NCBI GenBank assembly: GCA_963978895.1
Contig: OZ022238.1
Span: 42,341,155-42,405,154, forward strand
Reading direction: 5' to 3'
Source of the DNA: Erpobdella octoculata
Lineage: Eukaryota > Annelida > Clitellata > Hirudinida > Erpobdellidae
Length of the DNA: 64,000 nucleotides
In this document: positions 26,404-37,615 of the stretch, in pieces
Numbering within the stretch: position 1 is the first letter of the stretch
How the letters are laid out: the number at the start of each line of letters is the position of its first letter
Notes under the pieces: model-generated
The model's database searches: none
What the model was told of the DNA's origin: nothing
What the model saw: the letters and a program-made list of their open reading frames with translations, nothing else
Position numbers and translations under genes: made by a program

Positions 26404-27090
26404 GAGTATATCCCTTCACTGGAAAATGGTCTTCCTGTTCTAGGTCATGTGATACTGGGGTGTCCTTGAGACTGAGCAATAAAAACTCTGACTGTACGTA
26501 TCGATATGAGACTCGTCTCTGTATGGAAAGACCCTGCTCTCTTAAATTTCCTGATGTGAGCATATTGTGGAAATTTTGTGCCAATTTTATCTCGGAGAAT
26601 GATAAAAATTTCAATGCATTCTGTAGTTTTGCCTAACTATAACTCAAATTATGATTGTGTGTGTATGTATGTATATACTATTAAGGCAATCAGGTGTGAT
26701 TTTTATGTTGAAATTCAGTGGAACAGATCACCCTGGCATATGATGAACTGCCCAAAACGTGGTCATACCTACCAGCTGTCAACTCCGATGAAGCTTCAAC
26801 TTGCTGGATGTACAACAAAGAAAAGTGAAAAGTTGAAGGTTTGTGGCGTGTGCCCTCCACGTGCCTTGAGGAGGCAGCCGGTTTGCTGCAAGCCGGTTGT
26901 CAGTGAAACTAGACTCGTGGATGTCAGTTGCAAGCAGTTTGATGAGAATGACGGGGACCATCGGGAAGGTGAAGAAGAGTTCGTTTGGCTGAATAACAGA
27001 AACCGTACCAATTCTGTCTATCTGAAGGATACCAAGATGCCCATGGAATTTGTCGACTTGTGTAGCTGTAGCGAGTCACTCTGCAATTGA
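26404..27090 (+). CDS. CCN-family matricellular protein, 3' half (TSP1 and cystine-knot modules)
   Basis: CCN proteins (CYR61/CTGF/NOV type) are secreted modulators built of IGFBP, VWC, TSP1 and C-terminal cystine-knot (CTCK) modules. Exon 26404-26555 encodes TSP1: GKWSSCSRSCDTGVSLRL, then ETRLCMERPC, closest to the CCN version of this repeat. The donor gtgagc and acceptor attcag join it in phase 0 to exon 26719-27090, which encodes CTCK: CPKRGHTY, LQLAGCTTKK, KVCGVCPP, CCKPVVSETR, ending LCSCSESLCN and TGA. The CTCK carries an acidic loop (NDGDHREGEEE) that is longer than usual. The acceptor before 26404 shows that upstream exons should exist, but QSOX ends only 300 bp away, and no IGFBP or VWC module is visible. 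It may be a truncated gene, a gene with distant 5' exons, or an assembly join. Confidence 0.8.
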
Positions 27091-27632
27091 ATCACAATGT
27101 GGCTTTTTGTTGTATCGACAAAAAAGAAAGACGTTTCGGTTGTATTAAAACTAGTCTGTGCCTTTCATCAGTTATTCGTTATGGGTATTTTATTTTGGGT
27201 AATCCCGACTTGTTTTCGTTTCATCTTTGTAACCTCTATGATAAGATACCTTACAATGAATTATGCCTTGTAGCTGACTTTACAAATTTGTGGTAACTTT
27301 ATTTATTGCTTCATTAAGGTTTCGTTTGGCAGTCAGTTATTTTTTGTTACCTCGATGATTATTACTAGACATGTTATTTTTATATTTACTGCACCATTAG
27401 AACAACTCTGAATTGAAAGTTATTTTTTGTCATTTAAATTTTTATTTATCAACTTCCGAACACATGTCGCATTAATTTTTCAAAGCTCTTTCATCAAAAT
27501 TTTCAATTTGAATATTTTTTATATATATGATGCTGTTTAAATAAAATAAAGCTTGTATTATGTTGTGATAGAAAAGCTTTGTTTTTATTTGAACACTCCG
27601 CAAGTTAAGCTGGGTTAGTAAAGCGTTAGGAA

Positions 27633-27634
<2 letters not shown>
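27091..27634. other. Probable 3' UTR and flank of the CCN-like gene
   Basis: No coding sequence is recognised. An AATAAA-like signal (aaataaaataaagc, 27540-27552) is a candidate polyadenylation signal about 450 bp after the stop codon. Confidence 0.4.

Positions 27635-27706
<72 letters not shown>
27635..27706. repeat. TA microsatellite at a Helitron edge
   Basis: About 72 bp of pure TA repeat followed by TATG/TATA units, immediately before the Helitron-like unit ending at 27958. Confidence 0.95.
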
Positions 27707-28108
<402 letters not shown>

Positions 28109-28200
28109 CTAGCGGGGTTTTTAGAGGTTTTTCTAATGTTTGTCTCTCTCGCTCAGGAAGTTTGTCGTTCGGTTTCATTCGGGTACGGAAGTAATCGGAA
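28109..28200 (-). mobile_element. Helitron 3' terminus, copy 2 (minus strand)
   Basis: Reverse-complemented, the sequence reads GAGAGAGACAAACATTAGAA, then CTCTAAAAACCCCGCTAG and T, homologous to the ends of copies 1 and 4. Only the terminal ~60-90 bp can be recognised; the 5' end is not resolved. Confidence 0.6.
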
Positions 28201-28356
28201 ATATTTTTCTTCTGAACGTTCGGTTTTAATCGGTTTCGGAAATAATTTCATTCCGAACTTTCAAAAACCGTTTCCGAAAGATCGAGGATATTCGGAAATT
28301 ATACGGAACAGCCGAAAATTACTGAATTACTTTCTTAAATTTTTAGGCATTTTGAC

Positions 28357-29176
28357 TAAGGCTGGGCCCGATTAATCGGCGTACGCATAATCGGCGCCGA
28401 TTATTGACATATCGGCATAATCGGTTCTCGGCAAAAATAATCGGCGCCGATTATTGACATATCGGCATAATCGGTTCTCGGCAAAAATAATCGGCGCCGA
28501 TTAAAAATTTTGTAAAAATTGGTTCGTATATTATTTGCCACGTGAGGAAGACATGTATAGTTGGTGGAACCTTCACAGGTTTCAGTATCCCTATTTAGCG
28601 AAGCTAGCTAGACGCTATTTATCTGCACCAGCTTCCGGCGTGCCAAGTGAGCAGCTCTTCAAAGGCGCTGGAGAAATTTTTTCGGATCGGCGTGGATCGT
28701 TGCTCGCCGAGAAGGGAGAAATGTTATTATTACTTAAATATAACTTACCTCAACTTGGCTTTGATTATTTTATTAACTCTTGAACGTAGCTATCTTCAAT
28801 ATAAATTTTTATCCATTTTGTATTTTTATTAGTTTAGAATTAACTACTGGATTATTATTTTATTTTTTTCAATACTATAATTAGTTTCAACATTGAATGA
28901 CTTGACAAAATTTTCTGGATTTTTAATAAATAATTATTGTTCTATGGTTGTGTGAACGTTGGTTGAATTATCACGGCTTATTAGCTATTATTAGCTAGCG
29001 CATGCAAGCAGGAAAACACGCGCTTGTATTATGGCGGTATGTTTCGGATGAAGCATTTTCACTAAAGAAATAGTAATTATAAAATAATCGGCATCGTAAT
29101 CGGTATCGGCAATTTTAATAATCGGCAATACGTGGTATCGGAATAATCGGCAAAAAGTCATATCGGTACAGCCTTA
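28357..29176 (+). mobile_element. hAT deletion derivative with transposase C-terminus
   Basis: The element is flanked by perfect 8-bp duplications attttgac (28349-28356 and 29177-29184). Ends TAAGGCTGGGCCCGAT and ATCGGTACAGCCTTA are imperfect inverted repeats, and both subterminal regions are packed with AATCGGC motifs, probably transposase binding sites. A plus-strand frame at 28535-28783 encodes the C-terminal hAT dimerisation region: YPYLAKLARRYLSAPASGVP, SEQLFKGAGEIFSDRR, and LLLKYNL. The N-terminal and catalytic parts are deleted, so it needs a transposase in trans. Confidence 0.9.
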
Positions 29177-29342
29177 ATTTTGACAAGACTTGTACAAATT
29201 GATTTGTTTGTGAATTATCTATTCAAATATGTAAATTTCATTAAGATACATCAAGCTTGAATTTTCTATGTAAAATGCGTGAAGAGTTAGCAACGATTAT
29301 TGAGTAGCCTAGCGAGTACCTACATTGTAAATAAAGACATAA

Positions 29343-29540
29343 CAATTTTTTTTTTTTTTTTTTTATGATAGTTTATAGTCCTTTACACCAAGTGTTTTAA
29401 GACTGAATTGGCTGTATATAGGAAGCACATAAGTACTTCCTGTCGTGGATCCAAGTTTGATCCTTTTAACTGACCCTCCTCCTTTATCCAGGCTTGGGAC
29501 TGGCTCGCAATTAGCGAGGCGGAGTTGAACATAACGATTT
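29343..29540 (-). mobile_element. Retroposed repeat with poly(A), copy 1
   Basis: On the minus strand a unit containing GCGAGCCAGTCCCAAGCCTGG, then aaaaggatcaaacttggatc and ttaaaacacttggtgtaaag, ends in a poly(A) of about 20 (the T-run at 29347-29364). A second copy lies at 30495-30710 in the same orientation. It is probably the 3' end of a LINE or a SINE. Confidence 0.6.
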
Positions 29541-29639
29541 AATCGCAATAGTTTTTACCATATAACTTCGTTAATAATTGAGGTGTTTAGTTGAAAATAG
29601 CACAAATGGTTTTGTTTTTAAATTTTCTATTCAAAAATG

Positions 29640-30046
29640 TTATGTATGTATGTATGTATGTATGTATGTATGTGTTTTTACAATATTTTGGCACCAAATG
29701 CTCATTCAAAGTATGCATGTGTATGTATGTATGTATATATGTATGTATGTATGTATGTAGAATCGGATCTAAGGGGGGTCAACTGAGAGCGAAAGAATGA
29801 GCGGGAAAGCGACAGGGAACGGATAACTACCGGGAGCGGGAGTGTGTATGTATGTGTGTATGTATGTACGTATGTATGTATGTATGTAGAATCATATCTA
29901 GGGGGGGACTGAGAGCGAAAAAATGAGCGGGAAAGCGACAGGGAACGGATAACGAACGGGAGCGCAAGCGGGAAGGAAACGGGAGCGAAAAAGAAACGCA
30001 TTAGGTAAACTCTAAAAACCCCGGGCAACGCCGGGTGCCCCCACTA
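29640..30046 (+). mobile_element. Non-autonomous Helitron, copy 3, with a canonical 3' hairpin
   Basis: The 3' end reads CCCCGGGCAACGCCGGGTGC then CCCCACTAG before T. CCCGG and CCGGG form the subterminal hairpin typical of Helitrons, about 10 nt before CTAG. The body has two tandem units, each a TATG microsatellite followed by gagcgggaaagcgacaggga. It has no coding capacity. The 5' end is inferred only from the start of the TATG tract. Confidence 0.75.
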
Positions 30047-30273
30047 GTATAATTATAATTATAATATTTCATTGATCTAAAATGACGATCAGTGAAATTG
30101 TTTAATTTTTTTACGGAATTCCGAAAAAACCCGACATTTACGAAAAATAATTCCGAACGTTCGGTTTTTATTGGGGTTTTGGGGTCGGAAATAATTTTAT
30201 TCCGCACTTCTGACAACCGATAAAAACCGACTTTTCGGTTACGTTCGTAAGGGAACGGAAGAAACTTCCATGC

Positions 30274-30480
30274 TTAATTAATTTCCACAGTTTTCCAAGT
30301 GTTTTGCCATTCATTTAGAATTTTTGATTTGATTATTTTCTTGTATTCTGGAGTTTCAAGGGTAACATCTATTTGGATTTCGGTGTAAGTGGTTGCCGTT
30401 TTGGCAAGAACGTCGGCAGTTTCATTACCCTGCACGCCAATGTGGCTACTGGCTCTAAATTTTTTTTTTCTATATAATAG
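30274..30480 (-). mobile_element. LINE RNase H fragment
   Basis: A minus-strand frame encodes SSHIGVQGNETADVLAKTAT, the C-terminal RNase H signature of I-clade LINEs (SH.G..GNE.AD.LAK), followed by a degenerate tail ending WQNTWKTVEIN. The upstream part is cut off by the poly(A) repeat at 30495. Confidence 0.75.
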
Positions 30481-30494
30481 GTTATAGTGGCTCA

Positions 30495-30712
30495 CAATTT
30501 TTTTTTATGATAGTTTATAGTCCTTTACACCAAGTGTTTTAAGACTGAATTGGCTGTATGTAGGAAACACATAAGTTCTTCCTGTCGTGGATCAAAGTTT
30601 GATCCTTTTAACTGTCCCTCCTTTTTTATCCAGGCTTCGGACTGGCTCGCAATTAGCGAGGCTGGCTCACAATTAGCGAGGCTGGCTCACAATTAGCGAA
30701 GCGGAGTTTATA
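30495..30712 (-). mobile_element. Retroposed repeat with poly(A), copy 2
   Basis: This copy is homologous to 29343-29540. It differs by a local triplication of 'ggctcgcaattagcgagg' (30642-30700). Its poly(A) end (T-run at 30498-30506) abuts the LINE RNase H frame at 30480, showing insertion into the older LINE. Confidence 0.6.
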
Positions 30713-30888
30713 TATGTTACTAGGTGTCGAATCCAATACGATGGTGTTTTTTAAACGTACTCGATTTTACCATCTAACGAAAAAAAAGTAAAACAGTTAT
30801 AAGATTTTAAATTCAACGATCACCTAGCGAAAAAACTCAAATGCTTACAAAATTTTACCCATAAAAAACAAAAAAGTAGAAAATAATT

Positions 30889-30889
<1 letters not shown>

Positions 30890-30926
<37 letters not shown>

Positions 30927-31396
30927 TAGATTATGTGTGTGTGTGTAAATACTTTATGCATTGCTACACCATTCATCCGATCGTAATGCAATTTTCACGC
31001 AAGCTTTAGAGGCAATGGGAGACAATTATAGTGAATAAAAATTTGAGCAGAGCGGGAGCGGGAGAGCGAGCGGAAACGAAAATTAGAAAATGAGCGGAAA
31101 CGGGAACAAGAAAGCAAGAGATAACGAAAAAGCAACCGAGAGCGAAAAAGCGAGCGGGAAAGGTAAAACGACCAAAAGCGGGAAAGCGTCCAGGGATCGG
31201 GAAAGCGACCGGGAGCGGGAAAGCGAACGAGAGCGGGAAAGCGAACGAGAGCGAGAAAACGGCCGGGAGCGGGAAAGCGGCCGAGATCAGGAAAGCAACC
31301 GGCAGCGGGAAAGCAACCGAGAGCGGGAGAGCAAGCGGGGAAGGAAATGGGAGCGAGAGAGACAAACATTAGGAAAAGCTCTAAAAATCCCGCTAG
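30890..31396 (+). mobile_element. Non-autonomous Helitron, copy 4 (507 bp)
   Basis: The 5' end TCTATATATATA fits the TC start of many animal Helitrons and the 3' end reads AAAATCCCGCTAG before T. Between them are ttatgcattgctacaccatt and a 330-bp purine-rich minisatellite (variants of 'gagcgggaaagcgaacga'). The minisatellite keeps several frames open, giving apparent R/E/S/K-rich or F/P/S-rich polypeptides that are not genes. No terminal hairpin as clear as in copy 3 is present. Confidence 0.72.
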
Positions 31397-32100
31397 TTAC
31401 ATCATAAAAAATACATTTCTAGAAAACAACGTTTTTCTTGCGCCCTAAAAAGTATAAAATAATATTCCTATAATTCATATACAACGGAAAACGTTGCGTG
31501 CACATTATAAGCTACCCCTAGTTATCAGCTATTGTTAAAGACAAAAGTGCAAGACGTCATGGAAAACTTTTGAAAAAGTACTTGTGACCTGTTACATTAG
31601 CAAAAAGGTTTACATGTGAGAATTTCTAGGAGTGTTTTTGTTGGATATTGTATCCGGGCGACAGAAACTCTAGCACAAGAGGTGTGAATCACTAATTGGG
31701 GAAGCCTTTAATTACTCTTTGCTAAATGTTATGTTTTTGTGAAGAAAATGCATTATGCGATCATCTCGCTTATTCAAGCAATTGTACAATTGTTATATGG
31801 CAGTATAAAAGATGCATAAAGCCAATTAGGCTATATCAAGATATCAACGTATTGTATATATACATAACAAAGTTGTTATTGGAGGCGGTCGTCCACTTAA
31901 ATCCGCCACTGAAAGTAAGAATCAATTACGTTTGGTGGCGTTACGACTCCCAATCAACCTAAACGTAGCTGATTATGATTACAAATTGAAATTCAAAAAT
32001 TTAACTAAAATCGCTTTTCGATCTCACTGATGAAAAGGTTAATTAAAGTATTAATTCGATTTTTTGTAATAACTTTTGAGTTTCTAAAGAGCAATTTTTT
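31397..32100. other. Non-coding stretch, nothing recognised
   Basis: The sequence contains no domain, tRNA or TIR that I recognise. A 78-codon frame at 31726-31962 lacks family resemblance. Confidence 0.4.
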
Positions 32101-32126
32101 ATCGAAAAATTAATGGCCCGTATGAG

Positions 32127-33409
32127 CAATGGCGTCGCCACATGGGAGCACTTGGAGCACGTGCTCCCCCTGAAAAATTAAATTGTTGTAATTTCGAAGC
32201 TGATTAATTGATGTGTTAACGAAAGCGTTACAAGGTCCAGATTCAACGTTGCATTCAGTTGTTATCCTAACTGAAGCTGCCATGAAATCGTTGCAAGAAC
32301 TCAGAGCTGATCTGGATGCAGTTATCGCAAGTGCGAGAGAACTAGCTGTGGCGAACGACATCTCAACCGAACCAAAAGACCACAGAAGACGCAAAGTATC
32401 CCGTCGTATCGATAGCGGTGAACATGAAGTCAGTTTATCCGCACTGGATGAATTGAAGCGACAGGTGTTGGAAATTGTTGACATAAGTTTAAATGAACTG
32501 AAATCTCGCTTCATGGATGATGCAAGTGAGTTGTATCTGTTAGTTGGTGCTCTTATGCAGTCAGATGCTGACAAAGATCAATTGCATGCTCATGTGACGA
32601 ATTTGTATCCAGACCTAATTGATGCGGATGTAGTTGTAGCACAGTATGACTTAGTCCGTAAAACATCAGCATGGCTAACTGCCACCTCTTTGCAGGATCG
32701 TGCTAAAGCTTGTCCGCCATGCATGGAAGAACTTCGACGTTTGTATTCCATTTTGATCGCAGTTCCTGTAACAAGTGCTGGATGCGAACGTGTTTTTAGT
32801 AAGCTGGCTTTAATCAAAAATAAACTGCGTTCAACCATGGCGCAAGATCGTCTTCAGTATTTAGTATTGTGCATTGTGCAGTGTAGAACGGGATGTTCTG
32901 AAACAGGCATCACTGGACAATATCGTTGACAGATTCGCGCATGCTGAAAATCGACGTATTCGTCTGATTTAATTTTCAATGTTTTGTTTTCATTGACATT
33001 GTTCAAGTTAGTACAACAGTGTGTCAGTGTCAGTGAACAGTTCAAAAATCAACAGACTAGTAGCAGGCTAGTAACGTTATATCAATATCACCAATCATCA
33101 TATTCATAGTAATATCAACAATCAATAATCAATCAATATGTGCTGTGTAATTATTTGATTATTAAATAGAAATTCAAATTTGTCTGAAATAAATTCAATA
33201 TTCATTAATTCAAAACACTGTGAACACTTCAAAACATATATTCTACTGTATCACTGTGTAAATCAATTAATCACAGAAATTCTAAATAATTTTGTAACCG
33301 ATTACACGGGTATTGTCTAAAATTTTCCCGAAATCTGGTACATTGATTGCTTATTTTTAATTTGCTACATTGCTGCTCCCCCTGGATTAAAAAGCTGGCG
33401 ACGCCACTG
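32127..33409 (+). mobile_element. hAT element inserted in a tRNA-Ile gene
   Basis: The left end is CAATGGCGTCGCCAC and the right end reverse-complements to CAGTGGCGTCGCCAG. The target duplication cgtatgag is perfect (32119-32126 and 33410-33417). Inner copies of 'tgctccccctg' sit near both ends. A plus-strand frame at 32213-32929 is the remnant transposase. At 1.28 kb the element lacks most of a transposase and is a deletion derivative. Confidence 0.92.
32213..32929 (+). pseudogene. hAT transposase C-terminal remnant
   Basis: This 238-codon open frame ends with IAVPVTSAGCERVFSKLAL followed by IKNKLRSTMAQDRLQYLVL, the hAT C-terminal dimerisation motif that includes the last catalytic glutamate (the E in CERVFSKL). 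Upstream are helical regions similar to ZMYM/TTF-type hAT transposases (LDEVSLSAL-like, LYPDLIDADVV). The zinc finger and the first two catalytic aspartates are missing. The frame start is artificial: the first residues lie just after the TIR. Confidence 0.82.
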
Positions 33410-33947
33410 CGTATGAGGATCGAACTCACGACCTTCGCGTTATTAGCACGACGCTCTAACCAACTGAGCTAACGGGCCTGTTGTTTCTGAAAAATTTATC
33501 CTTAGAAATGCATTAATTTCAGAAGTAACGATTAAATAGCTTTGTAAATGATTGAATATTGTTTTCGTAAGTGGCTAGAGTCTATGCTGAAAGTTTCAAA
33601 GTTCTAAGCAATCTAAAAGTTGGAAAAAAAACAATTCAAAAATTTGACCACAGACAGAGAAGTCAAGTTATGTGAAAGTGTGTTAAAATAAAAAAAAGCG
33701 TTCTATCCTGATTAAAAAATAGCAGATGGTTAGTTTGAGTACAAGGTGCTCCACGTTTTAAGTTTTACAAAATTATGTCTTATTATACGAATGTTCACAA
33801 TTAATGCATGCCTCCATCAACAGGGCCGGCCTTACGAATTGCGGGGCCCAATTTAACGAATGCTTGCGGGGGCCCACCTGATTTTTTTTTACAATAACTA
33901 CTATTAATAAAATTATTGAAACACATTTATTATACAAAAAAACAATT

Positions 33948-34983
33948 GGTAATCTTTCCCACGGACGGCCCGTGTGGCGGATTAATACATAATTCTCGGC
34001 TATAATTAACTATAAACACGATGAAAAGTAAACACTAGTTTAAAAATTATGATAATTTGTATAAATAATTTATTTAAAATGTTATACAAAATTATTTTAA
34101 TTAAATAAATAATTTAATTATAATTTAAAAAATTTTACATAGAAAAAATTTGAGTTTTAAGGAAAAGTGTAAACGAATGAATCGCGTAGCGTGTTATATA
34201 ACGTTATAACTATTACCATGGCGGTAGGCGCCTTTATTTAAAATATTAGTAAAATTAGGCGCCGGTATGCGATCTTTTTATTAATTTTATTTTTTACACT
34301 ATATAGTATATTCAAACTCAGAATTTGTACCTTTATTTAAAATATTAGTAAAATTTAAAAAAAATTATATTGAAACTTTTATGCGACTACCTAGGATAGG
34401 GGTAGGGATAGGGTTATGGGTAAGGTTAGGGGTAGGGTTATGAGTAGGGTTAGGAGTAGGGTTAGGAGTAGGGTTAGGAGTAGGGTAAGGGGTAGGGTTA
34501 AGGGTAGGGTAAGGGTAGGGTAAGGTTAGGGGTAGAGTTTCATTTTAATACGGGATTGCAATTTTACAGATTGCAATCACGGCGAACCGCCGGGGAAATA
34601 GCAGCGACCTTATATAAAGTGACTATCGGGGTTTACTTCGTTCGTTGTTTCTCTCGCCTTTTGTTCTTTATCGTTTTACATAGAAAAAGTTTTAAAATTA
34701 AAATTTAATTTTTTTTATAACTGAGTTTGTTTTTTAAATAAAATTTTATTATAAACTAATTTTATTTTTTTTATTCATACGATCATCGTACCTCACCACT
34801 CACAACTACGATGTAAATAGTGCTTGGAAGGGTACTACTTACCGTTTTCAAAGTCTCTCAAATTACGATAAATATTTTTTTTTTAATTAAATTTGGTATT
34901 AAATTTGTTTTTTTAGGTTATTGTAACAAAATAAAAATAATACGACTATTTTTCGGCACGGGCCGTCCGTAGGAAAGATTACC
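33948..34983. mobile_element. Nested MITE-like element carrying telomere-like repeats
   Basis: A 27-bp inverted repeat bounds the segment: GGTAATCTTTCCCACGGACG with GCCCGTG at the left, and CACGGGCCGTCCGTAGGAAA with GATTACC at the right. I see no target-site duplication. Inside are a TTAGGG-like minisatellite (34391-34545) and two copies of cctttatttaaaatattagt. No ORF is present. It lies between the transposase stop codon and the left TIR of the hAT. Confidence 0.75.
34391..34545 (+). repeat. Degenerate telomere-like minisatellite (TAGGGT family)
   Basis: About 155 bp of variants of 'ggggtagggttaggagtagg'. The pattern is related to TTAGGG but irregular, with six-base and longer units mixed, and it lies inside a transposable element rather than at a chromosome end. 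It is best read as an internal component of the nested element. Confidence 0.85.
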
Positions 34984-35077
34984 CATAACTCCACAAACGA
35001 ATCAATAAACAATAATAAAAATATTACAATGAATTTAAACAAAACAGTTCTTGTTATTGTCATAATAAACAAATAAT

Positions 35078-37615
35078 CTATAAGTCAAAGTGGATCTTTC
35101 TTGCTTTTTTGCTTGCGAAATCTTTTAGAATTTTTTCATAATTAATTTCTCTACTTATAGGAGATTCAATTGATATTAGTGCCAAATTGTTTAGTCGTTC
35201 TTGGTGAATTACTGACCTAAGGTAGGTTTTAATTAATTTTAGTTTTGAAAAACTTCTTTCACCGGAAGCGACTGTAACTGGAATTGTCATCAGTATTTCT
35301 AGGGCTATGAACAAATTTGGAAATGCAGTCGACCTATCATTACAAGCCAAATATTTAAAGAGTTCTTTGGGTTTTTGTTGTTGAACGGGCAGTATTGGCT
35401 TAATTGCCTCCATTTCTTCGGAAAGCATGAACCCTTCTATATCTTTTGTAATGTCTGTCAAAGCAATTTCTAGGTCGGCTGAATGTTTTCTGAGATCTTC
35501 TTTAGACATATTCTGAAAATTATATAGAAATCCAAAAAGTTTATGGTGTTCTTTCAGCTGCATAAACCGTGGTTGAAGAGATTGCAATGCTTTGTCTACA
35601 ACTTGATTGAAAAAATTTACCCAGAATTCTGTCTTGGGGTCTAAAATTGGTTCGTCAGAAGATTCATAAAGAAACATTTTCTTTTTCTTGTAACAGCGCT
35701 TCTGTTGAAATATGGGTTCAACTTCTAACTCATTTGCAAGCTCATTGGCATCAATCAATGCAGCTTCAAAGCCTGTCTCTCGGTATGTCTTCAACCAATC
35801 AAACAATTTTTCAAAAGATGTCAGCCCCGCGGCAATGTCTATGGTATTGCTTTGAAGTTCCTTGCTAGTAAAATTTACTTGAAACAATAAAGAGTGCCAA
35901 AAACATAGTGCAACCAGAAACCTATAATTTGTCATTTGGCTTACTAATGATTCAGCCTCACTTTTCCCTTGAGCATCATTTGTGCTTTTTGCTAGTTCTT
36001 CTAAAGCATCACACACTTCTGCGGCTTGAAATCGTACAGCTTTAACACTTTCCATTCTACATTCCCATCTTGTTTCTGATAATGGTTTAACAGACAGGCC
36101 TTTCACATGCTTTTTAAAAACAGTCCATCTTTTTGTAGATGAAGCAAAAAGGGTGTAAATACGCTGCAGGGTTCCAAAAAATGTCATGGCATCTGAACAC
36201 GTTTTAGCCATATCTCCTAGAACAAGATTAAAATTATGGCACACACAAGGAGTATAGAAAGCTCGTGAATTTCTTTCCAAAAGTCGTGCTTGCACTCCAG
36301 AATTGTGCCCTTTCATATTAGCTCCATTGTCATACCCTTGTCCTCTGATGTTTTCAACATCTAGTCCTAGCATTTCAATTTCTTTCACAAGAGTGTTAAA
36401 TAAATTTTCACCAGTGCTGCTCTCAACTATAATAAACTTTATAAAATGTTCATAAATTCCTGCTGGGACATCTGAGTGTGTGCCATCAGCGACATATCTT
36501 AGCACCATTGACATCTGTTCCTGATGGCTGATATCAGGAGTGCAGTCAAGAATCACTGCAAAATACTTTGCCGACTTAATTCTAGCAATAATTTCCTGTA
36601 GAACAGCTTGGCCTATAGTATCAATAATTTCATCTTGTATGGTCTTGCCTAAATAATGATCATGAATGTCTTTGTTAATAATTTTCTGTATATGATCTTG
36701 CATAACTGGATCAAATTTTCCTAGCAATTCAATGACGCCTAGAAAATTGCCATTATGTGGATTTCCAATTTGTTCTTCAGACCCACGAAATGCCAAGTTC
36801 CTTTCTGCCAAAAACTGTACAGAAGCAACAAGTCGCTCAAAGACTTGATTCCAGCGTTTTGTTTCCTGTCTTATTAATTTTTCATTTAATGTATCAACAG
36901 TTAATCCAGTAGATAACCTTTGCTGCAGTTCATAGCAATTAAGTGTACATTGCAAATGTTTTTTTGATTTTTCATGATCCTCTAATCTTGTATGAATATT
37001 TGACCAGCTGTCAAATCCAGAAGTAGCAAGTGCAGAATCAGAATTTGTGTCAAAAAGTTTGCAATAGTAACAGTAAACTTTATCAAATGATTCAGAATAT
37101 ATTAGCCATGGTCGTTCTATAACTTCCCCATTTTTTAATTTTCTTTTACAGTGAAATTTCGAAAAATGTAACCCTTTTTCATTTTGCGGAAAATTTTCTA
37201 CAGTGATCTTAGGGGGTCCTTTGTTCACTAAATAATCTCTGACATTTTGATTTATTTTATTTGGCCATGTAGCAGGGTCATCTTTTATCTTTAAAATATC
37301 ACATAGTGCTGGGTTTGAATTTTCTTCTCTTGATTCTGAAATATCCTAATTATCCTTGTGTGTGTTAACAGATATATTTATACATAATTCAGATGTATTT
37401 TGTTGAGCATTACATCCAGAAAGAAAACTACTACTAGCTTCTTCTGATGTAATTTCTTTAAAAATATTTGTTTCACTGTCGTCTGACTCGACTTGTTTGT
37501 CTGATTTTTCAGTTTCAAACAGATCTACTGATTTACTCAAATATTTATCTAACGCACCTTTTTCTTTTTCTGCTTCAGTTTTCTTTACCTTAGCTAAGGT
37601 CAAGGTTCTCTTCAT
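35078..37615 (-). pseudogene. hAT transposase (ZMYM1-like), one in-frame stop codon
   Basis: From ATG at 37615 to the stop at 35078 the frame has 845 sense or stop positions with a single interior TAG (37348-37346); the frame before and after it is the same. The N-terminal 89 residues are acidic/lysine-rich. After the stop come a TTF-type zinc finger (WLIYSESFDKVYCYYCKLF, then H...H in DHEKSKKHL), a first catalytic Asp (FAVILDCTPDISHQEQ), a second (GQGYDNGANMKG), and the C-terminal dimerisation domain with the catalytic Glu (VTVASGERSFSKLKLIKTYL). A 716-codon frame remains open after the stop. It is probably recently inactivated, or could be read through; a GTG or internal start is less likely. 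Confidence 0.9.

Larger units (their letters stand above)
32114..33478 (-). pseudogene. tRNA-Ile(AAT) gene split by a hAT transposon
   Basis: The minus strand from 33478 reads GGCCCGTTAGCTCAGTTGG (acceptor and D-arm, box A), then CGTGCTAATAACGCG (loop CTAATAA, anticodon AAT), then GGTCGTGAGTTCGATCC (T-arm, box B) and TCATACG, ending at 33410. There the sequence jumps into a hAT end. On the far side (32126-32114) it resumes CTCATACG, then GGCC and A. Removing the element and one copy of CTCATACG restores an acceptor stem of GGCCCGT with ACGGGCC. As it stands, pol III would read from the tRNA into the transposon. The remaining tRNA sequence has no obvious mutation, so the insertion looks recent. 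Confidence 0.9.

Noticed and set aside
31006..31407. Arg/Glu/Ser/Lys-rich and Phe/Pro/Ser-rich ORFs on both strands
   Set aside because: All derive from the purine-rich minisatellite inside a Helitron; opposite strands are open together, as expected for a repeat.
31726..31962. 78-codon ORF
   Set aside because: There is no recognisable domain, splice context or codon pattern; length is within chance expectation.
34391..34545. Chromosome end or interstitial telomere
   Set aside because: The repeat is irregular and enclosed by the inverted ends of a nested element within a hAT transposon, with ordinary genes on both sides.
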